Source of the DNA: Castellaniella sp. MT123
GTDB taxonomy: Bacteria > Pseudomonadota > Gammaproteobacteria > Burkholderiales > Burkholderiaceae_B
DNA length: 64,000 nucleotides
NCBI RefSeq assembly: GCF_039614765.1
Contig: NZ_CP154879.1
Location: forward strand, 124,001 to 188,000
Direction of reading: 5' to 3'
Both the position numbers and the translations under genes were made by a program. Below the pieces are notes generated by a model. It had not been told where the DNA came from. It searched no databases and saw nothing but the letters and a program-made list of their open reading frames with translations. Below, in pieces: positions 27,532 through 36,439 of the stretch (positions are counted from its first letter, which is position 1; every line of letters begins with the position of its first letter).

Positions 27532-28472
27532 GCGGCATATCGGATGCGGATTTTCGCTATGAAGGGCAGGTGGCGATCGTCACCGGGGCGGGCAGCGGGT
27601 TGGGCCGTGCTTACGCGAAATTGCTGGCTGCCCGGGGCGCCCGGGTGGTCGTGAACGATATCGGCGTTCGACAGCAAGTCGATGGGTCATCCGTCAGTTC
27701 CGCCGAACTCACCGCGCAAGAGATCCGGGACGAGGGAGGCGAAGCCGTTGCGAACACATCGTCGGTCGCTACCCGTGAAGGCGGCCAGGCCATCGCTGAC
27801 CTGGCCATGTCGAAATACGGGCGTATCGACATCCTCGTCAATAATGCGGGAAATATCTCGCTGACGTCCTTCAACAAGCTTGATCCCGCCGCCGCCGCGC
27901 CAATTTTCGATGTGCATGTCTGGGGGGCGTTCTATGTCACGCAGCCTTGCTATCAGCAGATGGTCAAACAGCAATACGGCCGGATCATATTCACGACCTC
28001 AGGGGTCGCGTTGTTCGGCAACGGCGGCATTGCACCTTACGCGGCAGCCAAAGGCGGCGTATTCGGGCTGCTGCAGGTCCTCAAGCTCGAGGGCGCCAGG
28101 CATGGCATCAAGGTGAACGCGGTGGCCCCCATGGCGTCCACGCAACTGACCGACGATGTCGAGATGCCCCAATATCACCAGGTCAGCGAGGACATGGTGG
28201 TTCCCGAACTTGTGGCCCCCGTCGTGGGTTATTTCGCGGCCCGCGAGTGCGCCTATACAGGCGAGACCTGGTCCGCGGGGTCCGGCTCGGTCGCCAGGCT
28301 TTTCGTCGCGCGGTCCCCGGGTTTCTTCAAACATCCCGTCCGCCAGGGCCGGCTGACGGTCGAGGATGTCGCGGGAAATATCGGGCGTATCCGCAGTGAA
28401 GAAAATTACACGACGCCGGAAAGCTGGCCGGCGGAATGGGCGCTGCTGGTCGATCAGCTGACGGGTCGTTGA
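27528..28472 (+). CDS. SDR family oxidoreductase, HSD17B4/(3R)-hydroxyacyl-CoA dehydrogenase-like
   Basis: NAD(P)-dependent dehydrogenase, 314 residues. The Rossmann motif TGAGSGLGRAY is at about 20-30, NNAG follows, and the catalytic residues are in TSGVALFG (Ser) and YAAAKGG (Tyr and Lys). The length and the C-terminal extension of about 60 residues resemble the dehydrogenase unit of peroxisomal multifunctional enzyme 2. First structural gene of the island; the MaoC protein encoded further on resembles the hydratase unit of the same enzyme. Exact substrate unknown. Confidence 0.88.
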   Translation: MSGISDADFRYEGQVAIVTGAGSGLGRAYAKLLAARGARVVVNDIGVRQQVDGSSVSSAELTAQEIRDEGGEAVANTSSVATREGGQAIADLAMSKYGRIDILVNNAGNISLTSFNKLDPAAAAPIFDVHVWGAFYVTQPCYQQMVKQQYGRIIFTTSGVALFGNGGIAPYAAAKGGVFGLLQVLKLEGARHGIKVNAVAPMASTQLTDDVEMPQYHQVSEDMVVPELVAPVVGYFAARECAYTGETWSAGSGSVARLFVARSPGFFKHPVRQGRLTVEDVAGNIGRIRSEENYTTPESWPAEWALLVDQLTGR

Positions 28473-28491
28473 GTGATTGCCGGAGTCAAAA

Positions 28492-30192
28492 ATGGGCAGT
28501 GCTGAAATCCATGAATATCTGAGGAATCTCGATTTCGAAGCAGCGGGCAAGCTGACTTTGCCGGATCTTCTCGAAAAACGTACCCGGGCGACGCCGGATG
28601 CCATTGCCGTCAGATCGCCGGCGGGTCACATGAGCTTTCGCGAATGGCTGGATGGGGCGAAGGCCATTTCGGCGCGTCTGCGGCAAGCCGCCACCTACCG
28701 GCCCGATACCCCGGTTCTGGTGTGGGTGGATACGGCCGATTGCCGCAAAGTGGTCTGCGCGCAGCACGGCGTCGCGGACAGCGCCTGCATCATGGCCCCG
28801 CTGGATGACCGCCTCAGCCTCACGGAGGTCAAGCGGTTCGCCAAGGATGTGGCGGCAACCGCAGTCATCGTCAGCAGGGGGTTGTTGCTGGCTCACAAGG
28901 ACGAAGATCTGCGGGAGTTCTCCCTCGATGGCATGTCCACCCAGGGCAGTCCCCTGGATCTGCTGATCTTTTCCGTCGATGGTGGCGCTTTCCATCTGGT
29001 CGCCTCGGTAGAGGACGGGAAGGGCGCGCCGGCGGACACCGGGCGGTCGGATCGGGTTCGCCCGAAACCGGAGGATTGCGCGTTGCTTGCCTTTACCTCG
29101 GGCACGACCGGGCGGCCGAAGGCGGCGATGATCACGCATGGCGGTTGTGTTCAGCTGGCCGAAAGAATGGTCAATGGCGTCTTCGCCGCGCCGCGCGGGG
29201 GGCGCGCGATCGGTCCGGAAGATGTGATTCAGTCGCCGGTACCCGCCTATTTGCCCACCAGCATCGTCAATACCTTGTATGCGGCCGTGTTGGCCGGATG
29301 TCCCGTGAGCTACCGGGGGCGTAGATTCGATCCGCTGGCTGAGGAAAAAGAAATGGTGCTGGCCGGCACGACTGTCTATGCGGGGGCTCCGGCCCACTAC
29401 GCGATGATGTGCCAAGGGCCAGTCAGCGATGACTCCAGGGCGTCCAAGGTACAGGTCATGACCACGAGCGGCGCGCCCATGACGTCCGCCCTGTACCAGT
29501 CGATGAAAGAACGCTGGCCGCGGGCGTCCATCGCCAACTGGTATGCCCTGAATGAAACCATGGTCGGGCAGACGCTCAATTTTGGCCCGGATATGGATCT
29601 TGATCCGACGGCCATCGGTAAGCCGATCTGGCCGACGGACCTTGCGGTTGTCGATGAAGCGGGGAATCCGTGCGCACCCGGCGATTCCGGCGAGGTCCTT
29701 CTCAGGGCGCCGGGGCAAATGGTGGGGTATTACCTGAACGAGGCGGAGACCAAAAAGCGCATCGACGGGGATGGCTGGATCCACACGGAAGATACCGGCT
29801 TCGTCGGCAAAGAAGACGGCCTGCTGCGGATTACCGGACGCAAAAGCGATCGCATCAATCGGGGCGGATTCAAGTTCTATCCCGCCGAAGTCGAGGAGGT
29901 TCTGCTGGGCCATGAGGGTCTGGCCGACGCGGCGGTCCTGGCCATTCCGGACCCGATTCTGGGACAGGATCTCGTGGCGGTCGTGGTCCGGGCTGCGGAT
30001 GGCCGGCATGGGACGCCCGGTGAAACGGACGTCCAGGAATTCTGCCGGGAAAGACTGTCGCGCAACAAGGTGCCCAGCCGGATCTATTTCGTGGAACAGT
30101 TGCCAAGAAGCGGTTTTGGCAAGGTGGTCAAGAAGGAATTGATTGCGCTCTGGGAAAAAATGAAATCCCCGGAAGCCAATGGATTGCCGTGA
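28492..30192 (+). CDS. Acyl-CoA synthetase (AMP-binding, class I adenylate-forming)
   Basis: Activates an unidentified carboxylic acid to its CoA thioester, 566 residues. The A3 motif LAFTSGTTGRPKAAMITH, the A5-like NWYALNETMVGQ, GRKSDRINRGGFKFYPAEVEEVL (A8) and the C-terminal lysine in SGFGKVVKKEL are all visible. The ATG at 28492 has GGAG 7 bp upstream; a TTG at 28477 is less likely. Follows the first SDR gene after 19 bp. Substrate-pocket residues do not point to a known acid. Confidence 0.9.
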   Translation: MGSAEIHEYLRNLDFEAAGKLTLPDLLEKRTRATPDAIAVRSPAGHMSFREWLDGAKAISARLRQAATYRPDTPVLVWVDTADCRKVVCAQHGVADSACIMAPLDDRLSLTEVKRFAKDVAATAVIVSRGLLLAHKDEDLREFSLDGMSTQGSPLDLLIFSVDGGAFHLVASVEDGKGAPADTGRSDRVRPKPEDCALLAFTSGTTGRPKAAMITHGGCVQLAERMVNGVFAAPRGGRAIGPEDVIQSPVPAYLPTSIVNTLYAAVLAGCPVSYRGRRFDPLAEEKEMVLAGTTVYAGAPAHYAMMCQGPVSDDSRASKVQVMTTSGAPMTSALYQSMKERWPRASIANWYALNETMVGQTLNFGPDMDLDPTAIGKPIWPTDLAVVDEAGNPCAPGDSGEVLLRAPGQMVGYYLNEAETKKRIDGDGWIHTEDTGFVGKEDGLLRITGRKSDRINRGGFKFYPAEVEEVLLGHEGLADAAVLAIPDPILGQDLVAVVVRAADGRHGTPGETDVQEFCRERLSRNKVPSRIYFVEQLPRSGFGKVVKKELIALWEKMKSPEANGLP

Positions 30193-30231
30193 TTTATTTT
30201 GATTCCAACCCGAGAAAATAGGGAGACAGTG

Positions 30232-30678
30232 ATGGAACCGTTGTTCTACAGCATGCAGGAAGTCGTCATCGCCGTGAAGGACCTGGACAAGGCCACCGAT
30301 CGGCTCAGTGAAATCTTCGCGGCGCCCGCGGATGGTCTGGCCTCGGAACCTCTGGAAGGCATCGAGCTCATTCAGCGGGGTGTATGGATCGGCAATGAAA
30401 GAATTGCCATCGTCGCCGATTCGACCGGGACCGGCCCCTTGTCCCAAGCGATCGAAAAGCGCGGCGAGGGCGTCCACGAAATCTGCGTGCGGACGCGGAA
30501 TCTGAACGAGGCGATTGCACATTTCAAGGCAAAAGGCGTCCGGCTGACGCGCGACGAACCTTATGTCTTGAAGAACTACGAATATCGCGGCGAAGTCTTC
30601 TCCGAGGTGCGGATCGTCTTCATCCATCCCGCGAGCTGCTACGGCGTGCTCGTCGAAGTCCAGGAATGGGTCAAGTAG
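30232..30678 (+). CDS. VOC (glyoxalase/methylmalonyl-CoA epimerase-like) protein
   Basis: 148-residue vicinal-oxygen-chelate protein from the ATG at 30232 (GGGAGACA upstream). Overall pattern resembles methylmalonyl-CoA epimerase: VVIAVKDLDKATDRLSEIF, then RGEGVHEICVRT and a final GVLVEVQE. By alignment by eye, two usual metal ligands (His82 and Glu143) are kept, but Glu10 stands where the first histidine is expected and Ala59 where Gln/Glu is expected. The activity may therefore differ from epimerisation. Lies between the acyl-CoA ligase and the MaoC gene. Confidence 0.85.
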   Translation: MEPLFYSMQEVVIAVKDLDKATDRLSEIFAAPADGLASEPLEGIELIQRGVWIGNERIAIVADSTGTGPLSQAIEKRGEGVHEICVRTRNLNEAIAHFKAKGVRLTRDEPYVLKNYEYRGEVFSEVRIVFIHPASCYGVLVEVQEWVK

Positions 30679-30721
30679 CGGCCGGGTCGGTGCGATCGTT
30701 GGCAAGGATATGGGAATCATC

Positions 30722-31522
30722 ATGAGCAACCAGCTTTCTCAGTTGTCCGGAACCGATCTCGGCGTCCATGTGTCCACGCATGAAGCCAACAGGGCAATCC
30801 TGTATGCGCTGGCCGTGGGTGCGGCGGCATCGGATCTGGATCTGGTCTATGAACGCGATTTGCGGGTACTGCCGACATTCGGCTGCGCCCTGGGTCTGTG
30901 GGCTGTCGAGTCGGCGGGCAGGCTGGGGGCCTACGATCCCAAGGCGTCGCTGCATGTCGCGCAGAAAATTCAGATCCATCGGCCGTTGCCGGCCTCGGGA
31001 CGTATCGAAATGCGTGGCCGGATATCTCATGTCTACGACAAGGGGAAGGCCACCTTGGTCGAGGTCGAAGTCGCTTCCGAATACTTCACGGCGACCTACA
31101 CGGTTTTCTTGCCGGGGGTGGGCGGCTGGGGCGGCGATCGTGGTCCGTCGGCCTCCGCGACCGCGGATGTGGTCTATACCGAGACCACCGACACGGCGAC
31201 CCGGCCCGAGCTGGCCGCTCTGTATCGTCTGACGGGCGATCTGCATCCGGTCCACATCGATCCAGAGGTCGCCCGCGCCAATGGATTCCCCCGTCCGATC
31301 CTGCATGGCCTCTGCACGCTGGGGATTTCCGCACGGATCATTGCCGGTCAGCATGGTGTCCATCCCGCGGATCTCAGCAGTCTGGAAGCCCGCCTGACGT
31401 CACCCGTGCTTCCCGGCGATTCGCTGACCGTGGTGTCAGGGAAAAAAGACGGCCGGATTTATTTCCAGACGCTTTCGCAGGGCGCAGTGGTGTTGGGAAA
31501 CGGCCAGGCCGTATTTGGCTGA
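30722..31522 (+). CDS. MaoC-type enoyl-CoA hydratase 2 (R-specific, HSD17B4-like)
   Basis: Double-hotdog hydratase of 266 residues. The C-terminal half carries the hydratase 2 motif as YRLTGDLHPVHIDPEVA (Asp and His of the active site present; Asn of the consensus replaced by His), followed by GFPRPILHGLCTLG. The N-terminal half resembles the substrate-binding hotdog of eukaryotic multifunctional enzyme 2. Expected to add water to a trans-2-enoyl-CoA giving a (3R)-hydroxyacyl-CoA for the SDR encoded upstream. The ATG at 30722 has better ribosome-binding spacing than that at 30710. Confidence 0.88.
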   Translation: MSNQLSQLSGTDLGVHVSTHEANRAILYALAVGAAASDLDLVYERDLRVLPTFGCALGLWAVESAGRLGAYDPKASLHVAQKIQIHRPLPASGRIEMRGRISHVYDKGKATLVEVEVASEYFTATYTVFLPGVGGWGGDRGPSASATADVVYTETTDTATRPELAALYRLTGDLHPVHIDPEVARANGFPRPILHGLCTLGISARIIAGQHGVHPADLSSLEARLTSPVLPGDSLTVVSGKKDGRIYFQTLSQGAVVLGNGQAVFG

Positions 31523-31535
31523 CGAGAGAGATTCC

Positions 31536-32321
31536 ATGAACCAAGTGACTATTAACGATATCGATGTGGCCTATACCGAGCATGGGGCCGGAGATCCGCT
31601 TGTGTTCGTCCACGGTCTGGCCGAAGACCGCCATACCTGGCGCGTGCAACAGCACGCGCTGGGCCGGTTCCACAGTTTCGCCTATGACCTGCGCGGCCAT
31701 GGACAGACGGGCAACGGCCAGTCCGACGGAACTTTGGCGCAACTGGGAAACGATTTGCTGGCTTTCATCGAGAAGGTCACTGGTCCCGCCACCGTCGTCG
31801 GGTTTTCGCTGGGGGGTACCGTCGCACTCTGGGCTGCCGCCGAACGTCCGGACCTGGTCCGGAAATCGGTTGTGCTGGGGACATCGTCTGTCGTCGGACG
31901 TTCAGCCGTGCCGTTCTATGAAGACCGGATCGAAAAGGCCGCCGATACCCGTGCGGATGCATTCAAGGACGCCATGCGCGCCGACACCGACGCCGGGATC
32001 TTCAGGGCGCACGAGGCGCTCGATCGGGTCGTCACCGCGCGGCTCGCCGCGGTCGGGGACGGCAAAGGCTACATCAATGCCGCCAGGGCCATGATGCGCC
32101 TGAATGCCGATCCGCTGACGCCATGCCTGTCGCGAATCAGGACGCCGGTGGTGGTGATCGGGGCCGAACACGACCAGTTCTGTCCGCAGAAGGCGGCATC
32201 GATCCTTCTGGATGCCTTGCCGGGTGCCGAATTCCTGTCCATTCCCGAAGCTGGGCACCTGATGAACGTAGACAACCCCGAGGCGGTGACGGAAGCCTTG
32301 TCGAAGGCGCTGGGTCATTGA
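31536..32321 (+). CDS. Alpha/beta hydrolase of the catabolic island
   Basis: 261-residue hydrolase. Oxyanion region FVHGLAEDRHTW, nucleophile elbow GFSLGG (Ser91), probable acid Asp213 (GAEHDQF) and base His241 (EAGHLM). No signal peptide, so cytoplasmic. Family members include C-C bond hydrolases, esterases and lactonases; which applies cannot be told. Starts 13 bp after the MaoC gene. Confidence 0.88.
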   Translation: MNQVTINDIDVAYTEHGAGDPLVFVHGLAEDRHTWRVQQHALGRFHSFAYDLRGHGQTGNGQSDGTLAQLGNDLLAFIEKVTGPATVVGFSLGGTVALWAAAERPDLVRKSVVLGTSSVVGRSAVPFYEDRIEKAADTRADAFKDAMRADTDAGIFRAHEALDRVVTARLAAVGDGKGYINAARAMMRLNADPLTPCLSRIRTPVVVIGAEHDQFCPQKAASILLDALPGAEFLSIPEAGHLMNVDNPEAVTEALSKALGH

Positions 32322-32422
32322 ATCGGCGCTCTTCCTTTTCCCGTGCAGGCGGGCGTGCCGGAACCCCGGCCGCTCTCGCCGGCTTCAGACGACAAATGGT
32401 TTGATTCCAAGGAGATGATGAA

Positions 32423-33181
32423 ATGAACGAACGCAAAGTGGCACTGATCACCGCCGCATCCGGAGCCGGAATCGGCAGCGCGATCGCCCGTCAGCTGGCG
32501 GAAGATGGCTACGACGTGGTGATCACGGATGCGCATGAGCGTCGCTGTCGCGAGTTCGCGGAACAATTGTCCAAGGAGCACGGGCGTCCCTTCATGGCGG
32601 TTCCCCTCGATGTGAGCAACGCGCAGGCCGTCGAGCAATGCGTCGCAAAGGTCGTCGCCGAGAAGGGCCGGATCGATGCCCTGGTCAACAACGCTGGCTG
32701 GTCCACCATTGCCTCGGTTGTCGACCTGGCCCTGAAGGACTGGCAGCGTTGCCTCGACATCGACCTGACGGGCACCTTCCTGACGATGCACCACATTTTG
32801 CCGTCGATGATCGCCCAAGGCGGCGGCTCGATTGTGAACATCAGTTCGATCGCAGCCTACGAAACATCGGCCGAGCACGGAGCCGCCTATTCCGCCGCCA
32901 AGGCCGGTGTGCTGGCCCTGACCCGGGTGGCGGCGGCTGAAAACGGGAAGCACGGCATCCGCGTCAATGCCATCACGCCAGGCCTGATTTACAACGATTT
33001 CCTGCGCAAGATCTATCCGGACGAGTTTTTCAGCGGCTATGCTGAAAACCGGTCCCTCGTGGGCCGGGTCGGGCGTCCCGAGGACGTCGCCGCGCTGGTG
33101 TCGTTCCTGCTGTCCGACAAGGCCGGGTACATCACGGGCGAAGTCTATGGCGTCAGCGGAGGAGTCCATCCTCATGGCTAA
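32423..33181 (+). CDS. SDR family oxidoreductase (classical)
   Basis: 252-residue NAD(P)-dependent dehydrogenase. Cofactor motif ITAASGAGIGSAIAR (an Ala-Ser variant of TGxxxGIG), NNAG, catalytic Ser in NISSIAAYE, and YSAAKAG with Tyr and Lys. C-terminus ends in YGVSGGVHPHG. A start with GGAGATG upstream of the ATG is good. The stop overlaps the amidase start by 8 bp. A 101-bp gap separates it from the alpha/beta hydrolase gene, the largest within this part of the operon. Confidence 0.88.
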   Translation: MNERKVALITAASGAGIGSAIARQLAEDGYDVVITDAHERRCREFAEQLSKEHGRPFMAVPLDVSNAQAVEQCVAKVVAEKGRIDALVNNAGWSTIASVVDLALKDWQRCLDIDLTGTFLTMHHILPSMIAQGGGSIVNISSIAAYETSAEHGAAYSAAKAGVLALTRVAAAENGKHGIRVNAITPGLIYNDFLRKIYPDEFFSGYAENRSLVGRVGRPEDVAALVSFLLSDKAGYITGEVYGVSGGVHPHG

Positions 33182-34541
33182 CGATGTCAGTTCCCTTTCT
33201 GTCGCGCAGCTCCTCGGTGCTTACCAAGCGCGTACGCTCAGCCCGGTCGAAGTTGCGCAGGCATACTTCGCACGGATCGAAAGGCACGACTCCAAGTTGC
33301 ATGCCTATGTTCAGCTGACCCGCGACCTGGCGCTTTCCCAGGCCAGGCAGGCCGAACGCGCCTATGCGGCGGGCAGCGCGGGTGCTGCCTTGGAAGGTGT
33401 TCCCATCTCGATCAAGGATGCCTTTCATGTCGCAGGCATCCAGACGACGCTGGGTTCCGAAGTCTATCGGGGCCAGATCTCCAAGAGCGATTCCGGACTG
33501 GTGCGCCGGTTGCGTGCTTCGGGGGCCGTCTTCCTGGGCAAGACCAATACGGCCGAGTTCGGCCAGTCCGCGACGACCGATAATCTGCTGGGCCCGGATA
33601 CGGCCAACCCCTGGGACGTGACGCGCACGCCGGGGGGCTCCAGCGGCGGGGCCGCCGCGTCGATTGCCGCGCGGCTTGCCCCTCTTGCCGTGGGGTCCGA
33701 CGGAGGCGGATCGATTCGGATCCCGGCGGCATTCGCAGGGGTTTTCGGCCTCAAGCCGTCTGCGGGAGTGTGCAAGGACGAGGACGGTTTCCGTGCAATG
33801 TCCGAATTTGTCTCGGCCGGACCGATGGCCAAGTCCGTGGCCGATGCGCGGATTCTCCTGGGGGTGCTGGCCGGTTCGCGGTTCGATCGCCGGTCGACCA
33901 GAAAGCCCTTGCGGGTCTGCTATTGCCCGGCGCCGGAGAATCGTCCGGTGGATCGGGATCTGGCGCTGGTGGTGGAACGCGCGGCGAGGGTGTTCGAAGA
34001 TCTGGGGCATCGCCTCGAGGCGGATCATCCTCCCATCCAGGGTTGGGATGATATCTTCGGTCCGCTGGTGCTCGAAGAAGAGCACCGCGAACGGGGGCAC
34101 CTGTTGAAGCTTTGCCCCGAAAAACTCACGCGCTACGAGCGGTCCACCCTCAAGGCGGCCTTGGTCCTGGACCCCGTCGATGTCGAGCGGGCCCGGGGCC
34201 TTCTGCCCGGCTTCCGCCGGCGCCTGGGCGAGTTTTTCGATCGCTATGACGTTCTGATTTCCCCGGCGACAGCCGTTCCGGCGTTTCCCCTGGACCAAAG
34301 GCCGAAGTTCATCGGTGACGTTGCCGTGGATTGGCTGTGGGGTGCGTTTCCGTTCACCGCGCCCTTCAATGTGGGGGGGGTTGCCGCTTCCGCGGTTCCC
34401 TGCGGCTTGGTGGGTGGCCTTCCCGTGAGCCTGCAGCTCGTCGTCAGGGCCGGAGCCGAACAGCTGCTACTGGATCTTTCTCAGGATGTCGAGGAAGCGG
34501 TGGCCTTGGATCGTCGTGGATTGGATTCGATCTGGACTTGA
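33174..34541 (+). CDS. Amidase (amidase signature family)
   Basis: 455-residue amide hydrolase. The Ser-cisSer-Lys triad is complete: Lys81 in ISIKDAFHVAG, Ser156 in GGSSGG and Ser180 in GSDGGGSIRIPAAF. This suggests the island substrate contains a carboxamide, whose release would yield an acid for the acyl-CoA ligase. The ATG at 33174 overlaps the SDR stop by 8 bp, and its ribosome binding site (GGAGGAG) is inside the SDR gene. A general role, such as indoleacetamide-like hydrolysis, cannot be excluded. Confidence 0.9.
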   Translation: MANDVSSLSVAQLLGAYQARTLSPVEVAQAYFARIERHDSKLHAYVQLTRDLALSQARQAERAYAAGSAGAALEGVPISIKDAFHVAGIQTTLGSEVYRGQISKSDSGLVRRLRASGAVFLGKTNTAEFGQSATTDNLLGPDTANPWDVTRTPGGSSGGAAASIAARLAPLAVGSDGGGSIRIPAAFAGVFGLKPSAGVCKDEDGFRAMSEFVSAGPMAKSVADARILLGVLAGSRFDRRSTRKPLRVCYCPAPENRPVDRDLALVVERAARVFEDLGHRLEADHPPIQGWDDIFGPLVLEEEHRERGHLLKLCPEKLTRYERSTLKAALVLDPVDVERARGLLPGFRRRLGEFFDRYDVLISPATAVPAFPLDQRPKFIGDVAVDWLWGAFPFTAPFNVGGVAASAVPCGLVGGLPVSLQLVVRAGAEQLLLDLSQDVEEAVALDRRGLDSIWT

Positions 34542-34557
34542 GACCTACAGGTGGCTC

Positions 34558-35322
34558 ATGAGTGAAAACCTCGTAGAAGCATCGATTCAGGGGACGGTCC
34601 TGGTCCTGGAGATGAAAGATCCGGCCGCCAGGAATGCCTTGTCCCGCCGGATGCTGTCCGGTCTGGCGGATGCCGTCGAAGGTGCCGGTGCGGATATTCT
34701 CGGCATCGTGATCACGGGTGCGGCCGGCTGTTTCAGCGCGGGAGCGGATTTTCGGGAGTTGAAAGGCACTCGCCAGGATCTCGAGTATGACGAGGCGGTG
34801 GCCGGACTGGTCGCCTCGCTCCTGGCTTCGGACAGGATTGTCGTTGCAGCGATCGAGGGGCCGTGCATGGGCGCCGCGGCGGACATCGCCCTGGCCTGCG
34901 ACTACAGGATTGCGGGCGAGGGAAGTTTCATGCAGATCCCCGCTGTGCGCCTTGGGCTTCTCTATAACCCGGAGGCGATCGATCGCCTCCGGCGACGCCA
35001 TCGGGCGGATACCGTGGCGCGCCTGCTGCTGGCGGGCGAACGGTTCGATACGCGGGCCGCGCACGACGCGGGATTGTTCTCCCGGGTCGTGCCCCAGGGG
35101 GATGCCGTGCGCATCGCGCTGGAGGATCTGCGGAAACTCGAAGGTCGGCATTCGCAGGCCGTTCGGGCAACGAAACGGCTCCTGGCGGACCTGGAAGCGG
35201 GGCAAGCCGATATGGATCGCTGGCAGGCATGCCGGGTGGAATTGCTCGATTCGGAGCCGAGGCGGCTTGCCATCCAGCAGGCGCATGAACGTTTCGTCAA
35301 TAAACCGGGCACGCATCGATGA
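34558..35322 (+). CDS. Crotonase/enoyl-CoA hydratase-isomerase family protein lacking both hydratase glutamates
   Basis: 254 residues with the crotonase fold: CFSAGADFRELKG (oxyanion hole) and GPCMGAAADIALACDYRIAGEG. By alignment to classical hydratase, the glutamates at the Glu144 and Glu164 positions are Ala129 (in IPAVRLGL) and Arg155. The GAGGT loop is also replaced (LLYNPEAIDRL). It therefore probably performs another crotonase reaction such as isomerisation, C-C hydrolysis or decarboxylation. The ATG at 34558 follows an AGG 7 bp upstream. Confidence 0.85.
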   Translation: MSENLVEASIQGTVLVLEMKDPAARNALSRRMLSGLADAVEGAGADILGIVITGAAGCFSAGADFRELKGTRQDLEYDEAVAGLVASLLASDRIVVAAIEGPCMGAAADIALACDYRIAGEGSFMQIPAVRLGLLYNPEAIDRLRRRHRADTVARLLLAGERFDTRAAHDAGLFSRVVPQGDAVRIALEDLRKLEGRHSQAVRATKRLLADLEAGQADMDRWQACRVELLDSEPRRLAIQQAHERFVNKPGTHR

Positions 35323-35397
35323 ATGACGGGGGGCGTGTCGCGGACACGTTCTCCGGCTTCGAGTGGTTGGCCGAACATAAGGAAAAAGGTGAGTCGG

Positions 35398-36396
35398 ATG
35401 ACAAAGAAAATGATGGCAGCCGTCATGCGTCAGCATGGCGGTCCTGAAGTGCTTTCAGTGGAAGAAGTCGCCCGGCCGGTGCCGCGCGTGGGAGAGGTCC
35501 TGGTCAAAGTCGCGGCATGTTCGCTCAGCCGGCTCGATATCTTCATTCGCGACGGGATGCCGGGCCGCCACATTGCCATGCCGCATGTGGGCGGGTGCGA
35601 CGTGGCGGGCTGGATCGAGGACATCGGCCCGGAAGTGACCGGACTGGACGTCGGGGCCGCGGTCCTGATCGACCCGTTCTGGAATGGCGAAATGCTGGGA
35701 GAGGCCTACTGGGGCGGCTTTTCCGATTATGTGGTGGTATCGGCGAAAGGCATCCTGAGACTTCCGGAAAACAAGCGATTCGTCGAATATTCCTGTCTGC
35801 CCACGGCCTATGGCACGGCGTACCGCATGCTCCATAGCCGTGGACAGCTGAAGTCCGGCGAGTCCCTGGTGGTCGTGGGTGCCAGCGGCGGCGTCGGGGT
35901 GGCCTGTGTCCAGCTGGGCGTCAGGGCCGGCGCCCACGTCATCGCCTGCACCAGCAGCGATGCCAAAGCCGAGCGGCTGAAGTCGATCGGCGCTCATGAA
36001 TGCGTCGTAGCCCCCGACGGGCAATTCGGCAAGCAGGTCTGGAATCTGACCGGCAAGCAGGGTGCGGACGCCGTGGTTGATTTCACGGGGACGGCCACCT
36101 GGCTCCAGTCCCTGAGATCCGTGAAGCACGGGGGCAGACTGCTGTGTTGTGGCGCAACGACCGGGTTCGAAGCGAATACCGATTTGCGCTATTTGTGGAC
36201 GCGGGAAATGGACATCCGGGGGTCGGACGGATGGAGGAACGAAGACCTGCGGCAGTTGCTGGCGATCATGGCCGGCAACGAGTTCGACCCGGTGGTCCAC
36301 GCCGTGTTTCCGCTGAGCAGGATCCAGGATGCCATGCGTGAACTGGAAGGGCGTTCATGCTTTGGCAAGATCGTCGTCGTACCGGATGGTGTATAG
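35398..36396 (+). CDS. Zinc-free MDR oxidoreductase (quinone oxidoreductase/enoyl reductase type)
   Basis: 332-residue medium-chain reductase. The GroES-like N-terminal domain lacks the four-cysteine structural zinc site and the catalytic zinc ligands, and the Rossmann motif is VVVGASGGVGVACVQLG. Expected to use NADPH on a conjugated ketone or enoyl thioester. The ATG at 35398 has AAGGTGAG upstream. Last catabolic gene before the ABC transporter genes, 43 bp away. Confidence 0.87.
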   Translation: MTKKMMAAVMRQHGGPEVLSVEEVARPVPRVGEVLVKVAACSLSRLDIFIRDGMPGRHIAMPHVGGCDVAGWIEDIGPEVTGLDVGAAVLIDPFWNGEMLGEAYWGGFSDYVVVSAKGILRLPENKRFVEYSCLPTAYGTAYRMLHSRGQLKSGESLVVVGASGGVGVACVQLGVRAGAHVIACTSSDAKAERLKSIGAHECVVAPDGQFGKQVWNLTGKQGADAVVDFTGTATWLQSLRSVKHGGRLLCCGATTGFEANTDLRYLWTREMDIRGSDGWRNEDLRQLLAIMAGNEFDPVVHAVFPLSRIQDAMRELEGRSCFGKIVVVPDGV

Positions 36397-36439
36397 GCGG
36401 GTTTTGATCATACCAACAGGAATTGACAGGAGACAGACC

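Noticed and set aside
28486-30729. 747-codon minus-strand frame opposite the acyl-CoA ligase and VOC genes
   Set aside because: Antisense to genes with clear motifs; composition is that of a shadow frame.
33039-33173. Upstream extension of the amidase by 45 codons
   Set aside because: It lies wholly within the preceding SDR gene; the amidase fold begins at the ATG at 33174, which has a strong ribosome binding site.
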